This document shows positions 8,788 through 17,239 of a stretch of 64,000 bases of DNA, one piece after another. Origin of the DNA: Bacillus swezeyi (GTDB lineage: Bacteria > Bacillota > Bacilli > Bacillales > Bacillaceae). The translations under genes and the position numbers were made by a program. The DNA lies in assembly GCF_001969815.1 (NCBI RefSeq), contig NZ_MRBK01000025.1:1-64000 (forward strand). Direction: 5' to 3'. The first letter of the stretch is position 1. Each line of letters opens with the position of its first letter. The notes below the pieces were generated by a model. The model was not told where the DNA came from. It saw only the letters and a list, made by a program, of their open reading frames with translations, and searched no databases.

Positions 8788-9093
8788 AATGAAATCAGCC
8801 TCATCGATGTCCTCAAATCAGAAAACGAAGACGTCATCGACACCATCCAGCTCAACATGGAGCTTGAAAAAGTGAAAAAATACATCGACATCTTGGACGG
8901 CAGAGAAAAAGAAGTCATCGTCGGCCGCTTCGGCCTTGATTTGAAGAAAGAAAAGACGCAGCGCGAAATCGCGAAAGAGCTCGGGATTTCGCGGAGCTAT
9001 GTGTCGCGGATTGAGAAGCGGGCGTTGATGAAGATGTTCCATGAGTTTTACCGGGCGGAGAAGGAAAAGCGGAAGAAGGCGAAGGGGAAATAA
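8788..9093 (+). pseudogene. sigK 3'-half copy 2, frame intact, no start codon
   Basis: 306 bases nearly identical to sigK codons 141-241 plus stop, in an unbroken frame of 101 codons. It starts exactly at AATGA, the recalled skin core sequence, where homology to sigK ends. Upstream (8761-8787) is the arm AACAAAAACGGATAAC followed by ATCTAGGTGCT, shared in part with the other copies. An in-frame TAA lies in the arm and no start codon lies in frame, so it is a half-gene like spoIIIC of B. subtilis. It has AACATGGAGC like functional sigK, not the frameshifted AGGCACAGAGC of copies 3, 4, 5 and 7. Recombination with sigK here would still give a working gene. Confidence 0.9.
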
Positions 9094-9098
9094 TGTCA

Positions 9099-9129
9099 TA
9101 GAAGCCGGTCTAAAATTCCGACTTCTTTT
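9099..9129 (+). terminator. Terminator behind sigK copy 2
   Basis: GAAGCCGGTC pairs imperfectly with the following CCGACTTC and is followed by TTTTC. The same terminator type follows copies 3, 4 and 7, showing that the repeat unit extends beyond the sigK stop codon. Confidence 0.7.
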
Positions 9130-9403
9130 CATTCCATTAGGCCCTCAACATAGTGAATCCATATCGTTGGTTATGAAAGCTTATTTTCATTACACTCGTA
9201 TATTCACTTTGCACCATTTCTTTACGTTTATATGAATTATGGTTAAAAAATGGAGAGCCTAACGTTTTGCAATTCTTTGTTTTTTCTGATCCTATATTTC
9301 AAGCGTGAAGGCCCATCAACCTCTATGTTTGCATAAAGTTACATTCATTTTGTGTACAAAATAATCACTGATACTGCATCAAAGATAAACCTGTAGGGAT
9401 GAA

Positions 9404-9446
9404 AAACAAAAAAGATACCAATTTAATCTTTGGCATCTTCTCTATT
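9404..9446 (-). terminator. Terminator of the bacimethrin-like operon
   Basis: On the minus strand GATGCCAA...TTGGTATC forms a stem followed by TTTTTTGTTTTT, about 60 bases past the stop of the last operon gene. The rest of 9130-9505 shows nothing else. Confidence 0.65.
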
Positions 9447-9505
9447 TGATTCCCTTTACAATTGTTTGCATATTTCATCTTACTAATGGAAAATATAAAG
9501 TTAAC

Positions 9506-10741
9506 TTAACGAATAAAAGCAAGGTCTTTCTGTGCTAAAGCATCCTCCAACCACCTAGGGTGCATTGGCAATAGATTTTCTGGTAACTCGTGGATATTAA
9601 AATACCTAATTTCTAAGGCCTCCTCTGTGGATTTTTTCAATGTCCCTCCAATCACTTCACATTGAAAACAGTTGGTAATAAAGTGACTGACTCTTCCGTC
9701 AGGGTAAATAAATGTCTGTGAGCTTGGATCTGAATAAACTCCAATCATTTTAGAAACTTTAACAGTTAATCCGGTTTCCTCTTTTATTTCTCTTATTATC
9801 GCTTGTTCAACTGATTCACCAGGTTCCACATGTCCTGAAGGTATGCCCCATTGACCATTATCAGCACGCTTCATTAATAAAACCGAACTTGATTCTTTGA
9901 TTATTATTCCAGCGACTCCAGCTTTAACTTGTTCTGTCCATTGATAATCTGGTTTTTCACGTACTTCTATCTTAATTTCACTATCGAACAAATACTTCAA
10001 ATCGCGGATCACAACATCTGGATTTCTAAAGTCATGTTCTACAGGAAATAGAGTATTTTGATCAGAAACTAAGATAGAAGCTATGCCCATTCGGTTCGCT
10101 CCAATAATATCTGTCTCAGGTGTATCTCCAATCATGACGCATCTCTCTTTGTCTTCAAAGGACTCAAGTACTTTTTCAAATATTGAAGACTCCGGTTTTC
10201 CAATTATGATGGGCTCTTTATCTGCTCCCGTTTTAACAGCCTCAACTATGGCACCTGTAGCTGGAGCTGGTCCTTTAGCGGTGGGAAATGTTTTATCCCC
10301 ATTTGTAGCAATAAATGAAGCCCCACAGCGGATGAGATTTACTGCCTTATGTATATCTTGAAAAGTAATATTGTTATCCCATCCAATGACAACAGCCTCT
10401 GCTAGATCTTCTTCAAGATCAATTCCAGCTTTTCGAATCTCGCTTTTAAGTTGATCATTTCCTAATATATATGCTTTCTTTATTCCAGCCTTAACAAGGT
10501 AATCAGCTGTTGCCCACCCCGAAGTAATGACTTCATCAATACTTGCTGAAAAACCGAGTTTATGAAGCCTTTTAACAATCGTTTCTCTTGTAACACAGGG
10601 ATCATTTGTTAAAAAACGAATGGATTTCTTTTCTTCACGGAGGCGTTTTAAAGAAGAAACAGCTTCTGGTAAAGCTTTGTCTCCTATATAAATAACTCCG
10701 TCTAAATCGAATAAAAATACATCATATTCCTTGTAAATCAT
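9506..10741 (-). CDS. HAD phosphatase (class IIA) fused to a Nudix hydrolase
   Basis: 411 residues in two domains. Residues 1-255 form a NagD-like class IIA HAD phosphatase: FDLDGV with nucleophile Asp12 and acid Asp14, FLTND near 44, GKPES near 181 and GDTPETD near 205. Residues about 272-405 form a Nudix domain with a full Nudix box at 303-325 (GHVEPGES ... REIKEETG). It is the last gene of the TPP-riboswitch operon, with AAGGAG before the ATG. Nudix enzymes and HAD phosphatases are known to clear damaged thiamine pyrophosphates and pyrimidine phosphates, so I infer either a dephosphorylation step for the product or self-protection. The fusion is unusual in such a cluster. Confidence 0.85.
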   Translation of the reverse strand: MIYKEYDVFLFDLDGVIYIGDKALPEAVSSLKRLREEKKSIRFLTNDPCVTRETIVKRLHKLGFSASIDEVITSGWATADYLVKAGIKKAYILGNDQLKSEIRKAGIDLEEDLAEAVVIGWDNNITFQDIHKAVNLIRCGASFIATNGDKTFPTAKGPAPATGAIVEAVKTGADKEPIIIGKPESSIFEKVLESFEDKERCVMIGDTPETDIIGANRMGIASILVSDQNTLFPVEHDFRNPDVVIRDLKYLFDSEIKIEVREKPDYQWTEQVKAGVAGIIIKESSSVLLMKRADNGQWGIPSGHVEPGESVEQAIIREIKEETGLTVKVSKMIGVYSDPSSQTFIYPDGRVSHFITNCFQCEVIGGTLKKSTEEALEIRYFNIHELPENLLPMHPRWLEDALAQKDLAFIR

Positions 10742-10752
10742 CGTAACACTCC

Positions 10753-11571
10753 TTAAGTAGTTGTCTCTTGATTAATGATTGAGCGATACGCGAAATGATT
10801 TGTAGGCCCTTGTCCCTTCCCAATTCCTATGGGATGTTTAATGGCTGCTGAAATAAATTCTTTTCCTGTTGCGACAGATTCTGGTATACTGTGCTGCTTT
10901 GCTAGTTCTGCAGTTATAACGGCAGAAAAAGTACAGCCTGTTCCATGGGTATGTTTTGTTTCAAAGCGAGGAGAAACAAATTCCTCGAAGGTCTCGTCAA
11001 AGTACATAATATCGCGAGCTTCTCCGTTCAAATGCCCCCCTTTTACGACAGCACTCTTTGCTCCATATACTTCCACAATTTCTTTAGCAGCATCACGCAT
11101 CTGCTGTATAGTTTTTATTGATTTGCCGATTATTACTTCTGCTTCTGGAATATTTGGAGTAATAACAGTTGTTTGAGGTATTAATAATTTTTTCAAATGA
11201 TTAACGGCATCCTTATGAAGCAGATGATGTCCGCTTTTAGCAACCATAACTGGGTCCATCACATACGATTGGATATGAGCCGCTTTTAATTTTTCAGCTA
11301 TCAGTTCAATAATTTCCACACTTGCAAGCATACCAGTTTTTATAGCATCTGGTTTTATGTCTCCAATGACACAGTCTATTTGCTGAGATATATTATTCAG
11401 AGATACCTCCTCAAAACTTTTCACACCAAGTGTGTTTTGAGCAACAACTGATGTAATAACAGCCATTCCATATACTTGCTGTTCCTGAAAGGTTTTTAAG
11501 TCTGCATGAATTCCCGCTCCCCCGGTTGGGTCTGTTCCAGCAATCGAAAGTGCTTTGTAGATATCCGTCAA
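10753..11571 (-). CDS. thiD: ThiD-family hydroxymethylpyrimidine (phosphate) kinase
   Basis: 272 residues, the normal length for ThiD. It has the ribokinase-fold start AGTDPTGGAGIHADLKTF (residues 11-28), KTGM near 97, and the anion-hole motif HGTGCTFSA near 210. The start is TTG, eight bases after AAAGGAGG; the nearby ATG is out of frame. ThiD phosphorylates hydroxymethylpyrimidine twice. In this operon it is more likely to act on the methoxy analogue bacimethrin, which is known to be converted to 2'-methoxythiamine by the host pathway. Whether the enzyme is specialised cannot be told from sequence; a plain thiamine salvage role is the alternative. Confidence 0.9.
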   Translation of the reverse strand: MTDIYKALSIAGTDPTGGAGIHADLKTFQEQQVYGMAVITSVVAQNTLGVKSFEEVSLNNISQQIDCVIGDIKPDAIKTGMLASVEIIELIAEKLKAAHIQSYVMDPVMVAKSGHHLLHKDAVNHLKKLLIPQTTVITPNIPEAEVIIGKSIKTIQQMRDAAKEIVEVYGAKSAVVKGGHLNGEARDIMYFDETFEEFVSPRFETKHTHGTGCTFSAVITAELAKQHSIPESVATGKEFISAAIKHPIGIGKGQGPTNHFAYRSIINQETTT

Positions 11572-11585
11572 CTCATACTCCTCCT

Positions 11586-12344
11586 TTAGGTAGGTTTAAC
11601 TGCTTCAAAAATTATGAAAGGTGGATATTCCTTTTCACTTTTCCAATTATTAAATTTAAATTTTTGTTCGATGGCCTTTAACTGCTCTCCGTCAATTTCG
11701 TTTAACGTTGGTTCTAGTAAAGTTACACTTTCAAAACCTGCATTAGATAAAAGTTTATAGTACATTGACTTCGGCCAATGAAAGTCATTTAAAATTAAAT
11801 CTGCTTGTTCAGGAACATGAAGCCACTCATTTCTTTCTTCTCCATAAGAATATTCTTTCCCCGGTATTCCGTTGCGAAAGGTTGAAAATTCTATTCCGGT
11901 TGAATCAGGGTTCGTATCGAGTATAACAAAAGAAGCGCCCGGTTTTAACACACGAAAAATTTCATCCATTATTCTTTTGATACGTTGATCACTATCTGTA
12001 TTAATAAAGACGTAACAGGCCATAGCAGCATCAACTGAATGATCTGGTAAGAAGGAAAGATTATCATGTTCAATTAAATGATAGTCAACATGTGGATGCT
12101 TTCTTTTTGTCTTTGCTATATCTAACATCTTACTTGATTCATCTACTGCGATTACATTGCAATCTATTCTGTCAGCTAACCTATATGCTACCTTTCCGGG
12201 ACCACAGCCAAAATCGACCACCTTTTTAATATCCGCTTTATCAAATTTACGAAAAACATACTCAAAACCTAATGTTTGTTCTAAAACGTCGTTATAAGCA
12301 TCGAATTTACCAGCAACACTGTCTTCTTTCCAAGAAGTTTTCAT
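11586..12344 (-). CDS. SAM-dependent methyltransferase, candidate hydroxymethylcytosine O-methylase
   Basis: 252 residues with a class I SAM-binding motif VDFGCGPG (about 43-50), an acidic strand-2 loop (VIAVDES near 66) and a C-terminal region typical of small-molecule methyltransferases. Its ATG overlaps the preceding stop codon by one base (TAATG) and has AAAAGGAGG, so it is translationally coupled to the hydroxymethylase gene. In the C. botulinum bacimethrin pathway (recalled) a methyltransferase converts the 5-hydroxymethylcytosine base to the 2-methoxy product. That role is assigned here from operon composition; the substrate cannot be read from the sequence. Confidence 0.8.
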   Translation of the reverse strand: MKTSWKEDSVAGKFDAYNDVLEQTLGFEYVFRKFDKADIKKVVDFGCGPGKVAYRLADRIDCNVIAVDESSKMLDIAKTKRKHPHVDYHLIEHDNLSFLPDHSVDAAMACYVFINTDSDQRIKRIMDEIFRVLKPGASFVILDTNPDSTGIEFSTFRNGIPGKEYSYGEERNEWLHVPEQADLILNDFHWPKSMYYKLLSNAGFESVTLLEPTLNEIDGEQLKAIEQKFKFNNWKSEKEYPPFIIFEAVKPT

Positions 12345-13351
12345 TAAATTTCCTCCTTTTGTTTAGTTGAGAAATAATTAAACCACTTATTTCTAACAAA
12401 AAATTGATAAATAGGAAGTAAGCCTTGAAATAGAGAATGATCCATATCTCGTTTATAAGCAATATGCTGATATATACTGAAAAGTAAAAGAATCTGTTTC
12501 CAATATTCAGGTAAGTCTAGAGTTTCAATATCCTGCTTTGACATTGAAATTTGATCTTTTCTAAGCAAAGCCTCATATTCTAAAACTGTTTCGATGAAGA
12601 TCCAATTATTCCCGGTAGGCATTTTAGGAAATTCAAAAGCCGAGATACCATTATGGTTTTTTGCTTCCTCAAGTACTGTTTTTGCCCATTCATTGTCCGA
12701 CTCGTAAATATGAATGGAACCAACATTATGGAAATATTCCCCGACTTCTAAATGAAGTTCTCTCGCCATTAATTCTTGCATAAATGTAAAAGAGAAAAGA
12801 TCACTAACCATCCCTCGAAATGCATCATTTGCACGCATTACGGAAGACATGTATAACTTGTCTTCTCTTATGAAAAATTGCAAACCGATTGTGCAAGAAA
12901 CATCAATGTTTCCAGAAACGAAGAGTTCCGAGGCATCGAATATTTGAATAAATGCCCTTTTTGAATCAATGTCTTCTCTTGTCAAAAGATTTTTTATTCT
13001 GTTCCATTGATTTAGTTTTGCGTTTCCAAATTCAAATATTTTAGGTCCATACGCAGTACCTGTTAATGTTTTTTTATTCATTGAATATAAAGGCATTTTT
13101 TTATTGTAATAACTAATAAAATCTAAGTTGTTACTCCCCGATAAATACCATAAAACTTCAGCAAAATTAAACACGATATTTGTTTTTCTAGAGGGTAAGT
13201 AAGTGACACGTTCTATTGGATTTTCAAGGGTCAGATGATAGTTCAATTGTTCTTTGCTTTTTTGTCCACGCGGTGAATTCAAATATTCAGGGTTGTAATA
13301 GATGTCATACAGGGTTTCCATATATGCTTCATGAAAAGTTTTCTTTCTCAT
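12344..13351 (-). CDS. Thymidylate-synthase-like CMP/dCMP hydroxymethylase
   Basis: 335 residues homologous to thymidylate synthase. Catalytic Cys153 lies in DVSCTIGLQFF, and the RSxD-like motif is MRANDAF at 172-178. Aligning DAFRGMVSDLFSF with the DVxLGxPFNIASY block of ThyA puts Asp184 where ThyA has the Asn that selects dUMP. Asn-to-Asp at this site marks cytosine-nucleotide hydroxymethylases such as T4 dCMP hydroxymethylase and MilA/BcmA-type enzymes. The N-terminal phosphate-binding and folate regions are present but divergent. As second gene of a TPP-riboswitch operon, after an N-glycosidase, it fits the first step of bacimethrin synthesis: CMP to 5-hydroxymethyl-CMP. A phage-type DNA-modification enzyme is the alternative, but no phage genes are nearby. 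Confidence 0.85.
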   Translation of the reverse strand: MRKKTFHEAYMETLYDIYYNPEYLNSPRGQKSKEQLNYHLTLENPIERVTYLPSRKTNIVFNFAEVLWYLSGSNNLDFISYYNKKMPLYSMNKKTLTGTAYGPKIFEFGNAKLNQWNRIKNLLTREDIDSKRAFIQIFDASELFVSGNIDVSCTIGLQFFIREDKLYMSSVMRANDAFRGMVSDLFSFTFMQELMARELHLEVGEYFHNVGSIHIYESDNEWAKTVLEEAKNHNGISAFEFPKMPTGNNWIFIETVLEYEALLRKDQISMSKQDIETLDLPEYWKQILLLFSIYQHIAYKRDMDHSLFQGLLPIYQFFVRNKWFNYFSTKQKEEI

Positions 13352-13365
13352 TTAGATTCCACCTT

Positions 13366-13812
13366 TTATTTCATAAGGATACTTTTAATCTTCTCTAATA
13401 AATCATCAGTATCTTTAAAATTAATGTATTCAACATCAGCTACTACATTTAACCCTTGGATTAAGAATGCGTAATCCCTATCATTTTCTAGTAATAACAC
13501 TATCTTTTTTTTCAAGGCAGAAGCCCATCCAATTTCTATATGCGTTCCAGGAGAAGCCGGTGAACCAGGAAAAGCTACAAAAAGGTCGCAAGTGCTTATT
13601 TCATCAAAATCAATTTTAGTGCATTGTTGGGGTGTCATGAAATCTTTCCCCCATCCTTCTCGCTTGTGGGCATTATGAACTAACCATCCTTCATTTTCAA
13701 AAAAAGAAATTAATGACTCTAACTTTCCCCTTTCATGTAAACTCATCAATCCAGTATTCTCATCTACTAAACTTTTAAAAGGCCCTGCTAAAAAAACTTT
13801 TTTAGTTGTCAC
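13366..13812 (-). CDS. Nucleoside 2-deoxyribosyltransferase-family N-glycosidase
   Basis: 148 residues of the nucleoside 2-deoxyribosyltransferase fold: N-terminal KVFLAGPF, a CDLFVAFPG block and GTHIEIGWA, whose Glu93 is at the position of the catalytic glutamate. MilB and BcmB, which release hydroxymethylcytosine from hydroxymethyl-CMP, belong to this family. The start is GTG with AAAGGATG upstream. It is the first gene after the TPP riboswitch terminator. Taken with the hydroxymethylase, methyltransferase and kinase downstream, I infer that it cleaves hydroxymethyl-CMP to the free base. Confidence 0.85.
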   Translation of the reverse strand: MTTKKVFLAGPFKSLVDENTGLMSLHERGKLESLISFFENEGWLVHNAHKREGWGKDFMTPQQCTKIDFDEISTCDLFVAFPGSPASPGTHIEIGWASALKKKIVLLLENDRDYAFLIQGLNVVADVEYINFKDTDDLLEKIKSILMK

Positions 13813-13839
13813 TTTAATATCATCCTTTCAAAATAAATA

Positions 13840-13865
13840 AAGCCACTTTCATATGAAAGTGGCTT
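13840..13865 (-). terminator. Riboswitch-controlled terminator
   Basis: A perfect inverted repeat (AAGCCACTTTC / GAAAGTGGCTT) lies between the TPP aptamer and the first operon gene. On the minus strand it is followed by TATTTATTTT. It is the expected off-state terminator of a TPP transcriptional riboswitch. Confidence 0.8.
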
Positions 13866-13902
13866 AAATATAGATAAGATAAAAAATCTCTCTAATTTTT
13901 TC

Positions 13903-13984
13903 ACTTCCCTACGCTGGTATTAACCAAATCAGGTTCAAAGGGTCAGGACTTATGTCTCTTCTCAGCTTCTAAAAGCTCCCCCAG
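13903..13984 (-). ncRNA. TPP (THI-box) riboswitch
   Basis: The minus strand carries the conserved THI-box words in order: CTGGGGGAGC, CTGAGAAGAGACA, GACCCTTTGAACCTGAT, then TAATACCAGCGTAGGGAAG. These match the TPP aptamer core. It stands upstream of the five-gene operon ending at 9506 and ahead of a perfect terminator hairpin, so the operon should be shut off when thiamine pyrophosphate is plentiful. An AT-rich stretch at 13990-14020 probably holds the promoter. I see no gene in the rest of 14020-14248. Confidence 0.95.
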
Positions 13985-14248
13985 TGGATAAAATATAAAT
14001 ATTTACTTTAATCCTAAACTATTCCATACCATTTGTCAAACAATGATAGGATTAACGTTGAACCCTACGTATCAACCGACAAAAGGTTTTTGAAAGTTAA
14101 TCATGACTTGCATTTGATGGCATGTCATGGGTACTCCTAGAGGGATTCAATAACTTTAATAGTAGCAAAAAATGCCGATATAGTTCGCTATTTTTTAATT
14201 AGTTTGAGTTTCCCATCAAGTAAAAACATATTACCTAATAAACCTAAC

Positions 14249-14329
14249 CGGTAACAGTAAGCTCCCTAAACAAAACCAGTTAATCCTTTATCGCTTTAAC
14301 ACAACAAAAACGGATAACCTCTAGGAGTC
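14249..14329 (+). repeat. Long 5' arm of sigK copy 3, shared with copy 4
   Basis: CGGTAACAGTAAGCTCCC, then AAACAAAACC, TTAATCCTTTATCGCTTTAAC and AAAAACGGATAACCT recur almost identically before copy 4 (25612-25691). Other copies keep only the last 15 to 25 bases, so copies 3 and 4 are the closest relatives. Confidence 0.85.
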
Positions 14330-14636
14330 AACGAAATCAGCCTCATCGACGTCCTCAAATCGGAAAACGAAGACGTCATCGACACCATCCAGCTCAGGCA
14401 CAGAGCTTGAAAAAGTGAAAAAATACATCGACATCTTGGACGGCAGAGAAAAAGAAGTCATCGTCGGCAGATTTGGCCTTGATTTGAAGAAAGAAAAAAC
14501 GCAGCGCGAAATCGCGAAGGAGCTCGGGATTTCGCGGAGCTATGTGTCGCGGATTGAGAAGCGCGCGCTAATGAAAATGTTTCATGAGTTTTATCGGGCG
14601 GAGAAGGAGAAGCGAAAAAAAGCGAAGGGGAAATAA
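14330..14636 (+). pseudogene. sigK 3'-half copy 3, frameshifted
   Basis: Begins at AACGA, the position matching the skin core, and covers sigK codons 141-241 and stop. After CATCCAGCTC it reads AGGCACAGAGC where sigK has AACATGGAGC, one base longer, so the frame breaks about 20 codons in; from 14415 the remaining 73 codons are open to TAA. Copies 4, 5 and 7 carry the same change. It is followed by the GAAGCCGG...CCGGCTTC terminator at 14641-14672. It cannot make a functional sigma factor fragment by recombination with sigK unless the crossover lies beyond the indel. Confidence 0.9.
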
Positions 14637-14640
14637 CGCT

Positions 14641-14672
14641 GTAGAAGCCGGCCAAAATTCCGGCTTCTATTT
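14641..14672 (+). terminator. Terminator behind sigK copy 3
   Basis: GTAGAAGCCGG pairs with CCGGCTTCTA around CCAAAATT and is followed by TTTCTTTC. It matches the terminators behind copies 2, 4 and 7. Confidence 0.75.
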
Positions 14673-14811
14673 CTTTCACTAGGTCCTCAAAAAGTGGAAA
14701 CTTATATAAATTACATTTCCCCAGTATTACAAGCGCTTGAAGTATTACGCTCATATCATTTTTTAAGTCCTCACCAAAATATATCGTCCTCTATGAGGTT
14801 TTCTTATCTCT

Positions 14812-15345
14812 GGATTTTTTTCTTTAATTGATCCATAAATACCGTCATATTAGAGATTTGCTTACCAGTTTTCTTTTCAATCTTTTTTGTAGATTGATAC
14901 TTCTAATCGGCTTTTCCTGCTGCTTTAATATATAATGCTGCTTCATGCAAGGCCTCTGATTCAACTCTGCCCGGTCGCCTTTTTTTCTCACTTGCTTTAT
15001 TGATTCGGTGTTCGATGCGTTTAATGTTACATTTTTTTGGTTGCATTTCTTTACATCATTTGCTGTTAGTTCAACGACTTCAAATAGAGATGGAGTCTTC
15101 TTCCCTTTACTCAGGTCGTTCTAATTCTCTTAAACGTGCATAGATCTTCACTCGTACTGATCAGAACGAGTGAAGTATTGACATTTCAAGTTTATCTAAT
15201 TCTACTAACCTCATACGCAAAGCTTCTCTTTGATCAGGCATCTTCCTAACGACTGTGCATACGGATCATTCTCTACTTGTTTATAAATTTGTTCACGGTA
15301 TTGTTCATAGATTTGAGACTCGTCAATTTTCTTTTTCACCATTCC
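14812..15345 (-). pseudogene. Decayed gene of unknown family
   Basis: On the minus strand a start at 15345 reads MVKKKIDESQIYEQYR..., then breaks by frameshift near 15240. Further pieces continue in other frames, such as KRRPGRVESEALHEAALY near 14950 and KKIEKKTGKQISNM near 14860. The pieces are hydrophilic and basic, and could come from one coding region with several indels or from two adjacent genes. I do not recognise the family. No intact reading frame remains between sigK copy 3 and azlD. Confidence 0.45.
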
Positions 15346-15382
15346 CCGCCCCTTTGCTTTTCATAAATCCAAATCAGTATGA

Positions 15383-15715
15383 TCAAAAAACCAATTGCAC
15401 CAAAATCATATATACAACGGTTCCTCCCGCTATGGAGAGGAGCATATTTTTCTTCCAGAAGTGAAGCAGTGCAACTACACCTACTGCAATAAGCTCAGGG
15501 AACCCGTGACTGCCAGAAAGCAGGCTCACATCCTTAAAACAATAGATCACCAAAAGTCCTAACACTGCCGATGGCAGTACTTTACCGAGATACTGCACAT
15601 ACTTCGGTGTTGGTTTACCCGATGGGAAAACCATAAATGGAAGAAACCTTGTCAGCATTGTGCCTATCACGACTATGGCAATCGTGATGATTTGCTGCGT
15701 TACACTCATTGTCAT
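15383..15715 (-). CDS. azlD: Branched-chain amino acid exporter small subunit AzlD
   Basis: 110 residues, the length of B. subtilis AzlD, with four hydrophobic segments and the family pattern [10 protein letters not shown] near residue 22. AzlC and AzlD together form an exporter of branched-chain amino acids; loss of AzlB control in B. subtilis gives 4-azaleucine resistance through their overexpression. The start overlaps the azlC stop by four bases (ATGA type), indicating coupling. BrnQ, which follows in B. subtilis, is absent here. Confidence 0.85.
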   Translation of the reverse strand: MTMSVTQQIITIAIVVIGTMLTRFLPFMVFPSGKPTPKYVQYLGKVLPSAVLGLLVIYCFKDVSLLSGSHGFPELIAVGVVALLHFWKKNMLLSIAGGTVVYMILVQLVF

Positions 15716-16482
15716 CGGGCAACCTCAACTTTCTCCAATGGTTTTCTAAAAGCGGTAAGCGTCCCCAAAATAGCAAGCATCGCAGGAATAATGAAGTTGT
15801 TTCCGCCAAAAATCATAAGGCTGACTGCTGAAAGTCCAAGTCCTGCGAGATTGCTGAAGTGCCGTTTCTCTTTGATCCACTGTTCAATGAAAATCACAAC
15901 AAAAAGAGCCGTCATCACAAAATCGAGCCCTTCTGTGTTGAACTTGACAAGAGAGCCAAAAATGCCGCCTATCGCTGCCCCTATCACCCAATAAGAATGA
16001 TTAAGCAGTGTTACAAAGAACATAAACCAGCCCTTGTCCACATTCTTCGGAATATCAACTGTACAATTGATAGAGAAAGACTCATCACACATCCCGTAAA
16101 TCAGATAAAACTTTTTCTTCCCGGTTCCCCTATACTTATCCAGCATAGAAATGCCATAAAACAAATGGCGTGCGTTCACCATTAACGTTAAAAAAAGAGC
16201 ATTCATCGGGTTGAACGCCACAAGCAAAAAATTGGCTGCGACAAACTCCATTGACCCTGCAAAAATGGCAAAGCTCATGATGATTGGATAAATGGCACTG
16301 AACCCTAATGAATTCATATAGATCCCATAGGCAATCCCCAAAAATACAAAACCCGCCAAAATAGGAACCGTATGCGGAAAAGCCGCACGAAATGCAGCCC
16401 ATATTTGAATTCTTTTATTCACTTGATTGTATGCCCTAAGAGAATTTAAATTTAACGAATCCTTGTTCTCATTCAAATCCAT
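15712..16482 (-). CDS. azlC: Branched-chain amino acid exporter large subunit AzlC
   Basis: 256 residues with about six hydrophobic segments and the AzlC-family block [24 protein letters not shown] split over residues 31-54. A conserved NARHLFYG motif lies near residue 121 and DESF near 151. It is the permease body that pairs with AzlD. The gene starts six bases after azlB and overlaps azlD, so the three form one operon with the regulator first. N-terminal residues 1-25 are polar and probably cytoplasmic. Confidence 0.88.
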   Translation of the reverse strand: MDLNENKDSLNLNSLRAYNQVNKRIQIWAAFRAAFPHTVPILAGFVFLGIAYGIYMNSLGFSAIYPIIMSFAIFAGSMEFVAANFLLVAFNPMNALFLTLMVNARHLFYGISMLDKYRGTGKKKFYLIYGMCDESFSINCTVDIPKNVDKGWFMFFVTLLNHSYWVIGAAIGGIFGSLVKFNTEGLDFVMTALFVVIFIEQWIKEKRHFSNLAGLGLSAVSLMIFGGNNFIIPAMLAILGTLTAFRKPLEKVEVAR

Positions 16483-16488
16483 AACCTC

Positions 16489-16962
16489 CTAAACTTCGTC
16501 AATCGGCACACTGACCGTCCTTTTTTCTGTACTCATAACCATGCTTGTATCAACTCCACTGATTGCCGGATTCTGCATTAACGAATCAATGATAAAGTTC
16601 CGATAACTCTCCATGTCCTTTGCTACAATCTTAAGCATGTAGTCATGGCTTCCTGTCAGTGTGTAGCACTCTTGAACCTGAGGATATTTGTTTATATCCT
16701 CTAAAAATGAATGAATGGTTTCCATATTCAGGGGTGATAAATTGATAAGTGCTAATGCTGTGACTTCAATTCCTAATTTTTTCTCATCAACAATCGTCGT
16801 AAACTTTTTAATAATACCAGTTTCTACTAGGTTTTTTGTTCTTGCAAGACATGCCGATGGTGAAAGCCCAATTTTCTTTGATAAATTTAGATTTGATATT
16901 GAAGCATCTTCCTGCAATTCTCTTAATATTGCCTTGTCATAATCGTCAAAAATAATCGCCAT
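16489..16962 (-). CDS. azlB: Lrp/AsnC-family regulator AzlB
   Basis: 157 residues, the same length as B. subtilis AzlB. The N-terminal Lrp helix-turn-helix (ILRELQEDASISNLNLSKK, residues 13-31) is followed by the AsnC effector domain with GSHDYMLKI near residue 104. In B. subtilis AzlB represses azlBCD. Gene order and tight spacing here match that model. Identity of the effector cannot be read from the sequence. About 700 bases upstream (16963-17607) hold no convincing gene. Confidence 0.85.
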   Translation of the reverse strand: MAIIFDDYDKAILRELQEDASISNLNLSKKIGLSPSACLARTKNLVETGIIKKFTTIVDEKKLGIEVTALALINLSPLNMETIHSFLEDINKYPQVQECYTLTGSHDYMLKIVAKDMESYRNFIIDSLMQNPAISGVDTSMVMSTEKRTVSVPIDEV

Positions 16963-17239
16963 ATCGAACCTCCAATTAATATCTTATATATTGTTTAATC
17001 GATATGTTAACGTATTATATGCCGGTAATCAGTATGTTTAACTATATAAAATTTATAAAAAACAATAATACAGAGAATAAAATTTATTTACGTCTCCTGT
17101 TGGACCAGTTGATTCAGGTTGGTCCTATTACATTAAGTAAATCTACTAAAATATCTGCAGTTTTTTCTTTCGGAAGATTATTGATTAAAATAAATGCTTT
17201 TGTTGTGCCTGGGAAAGTCGTAGTTGTCGTCTGATAAAT

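Noticed and set aside
8857-9093. Calling sigK copy 2 an independent sigma factor gene
   Set aside because: It lacks regions 1-3, a start codon and a ribosome site; only the 3' half is present.
17004-17234. Plus-strand frame of 76 codons upstream of azlB
   Set aside because: No Shine-Dalgarno; low-complexity AT-rich translation without family features.
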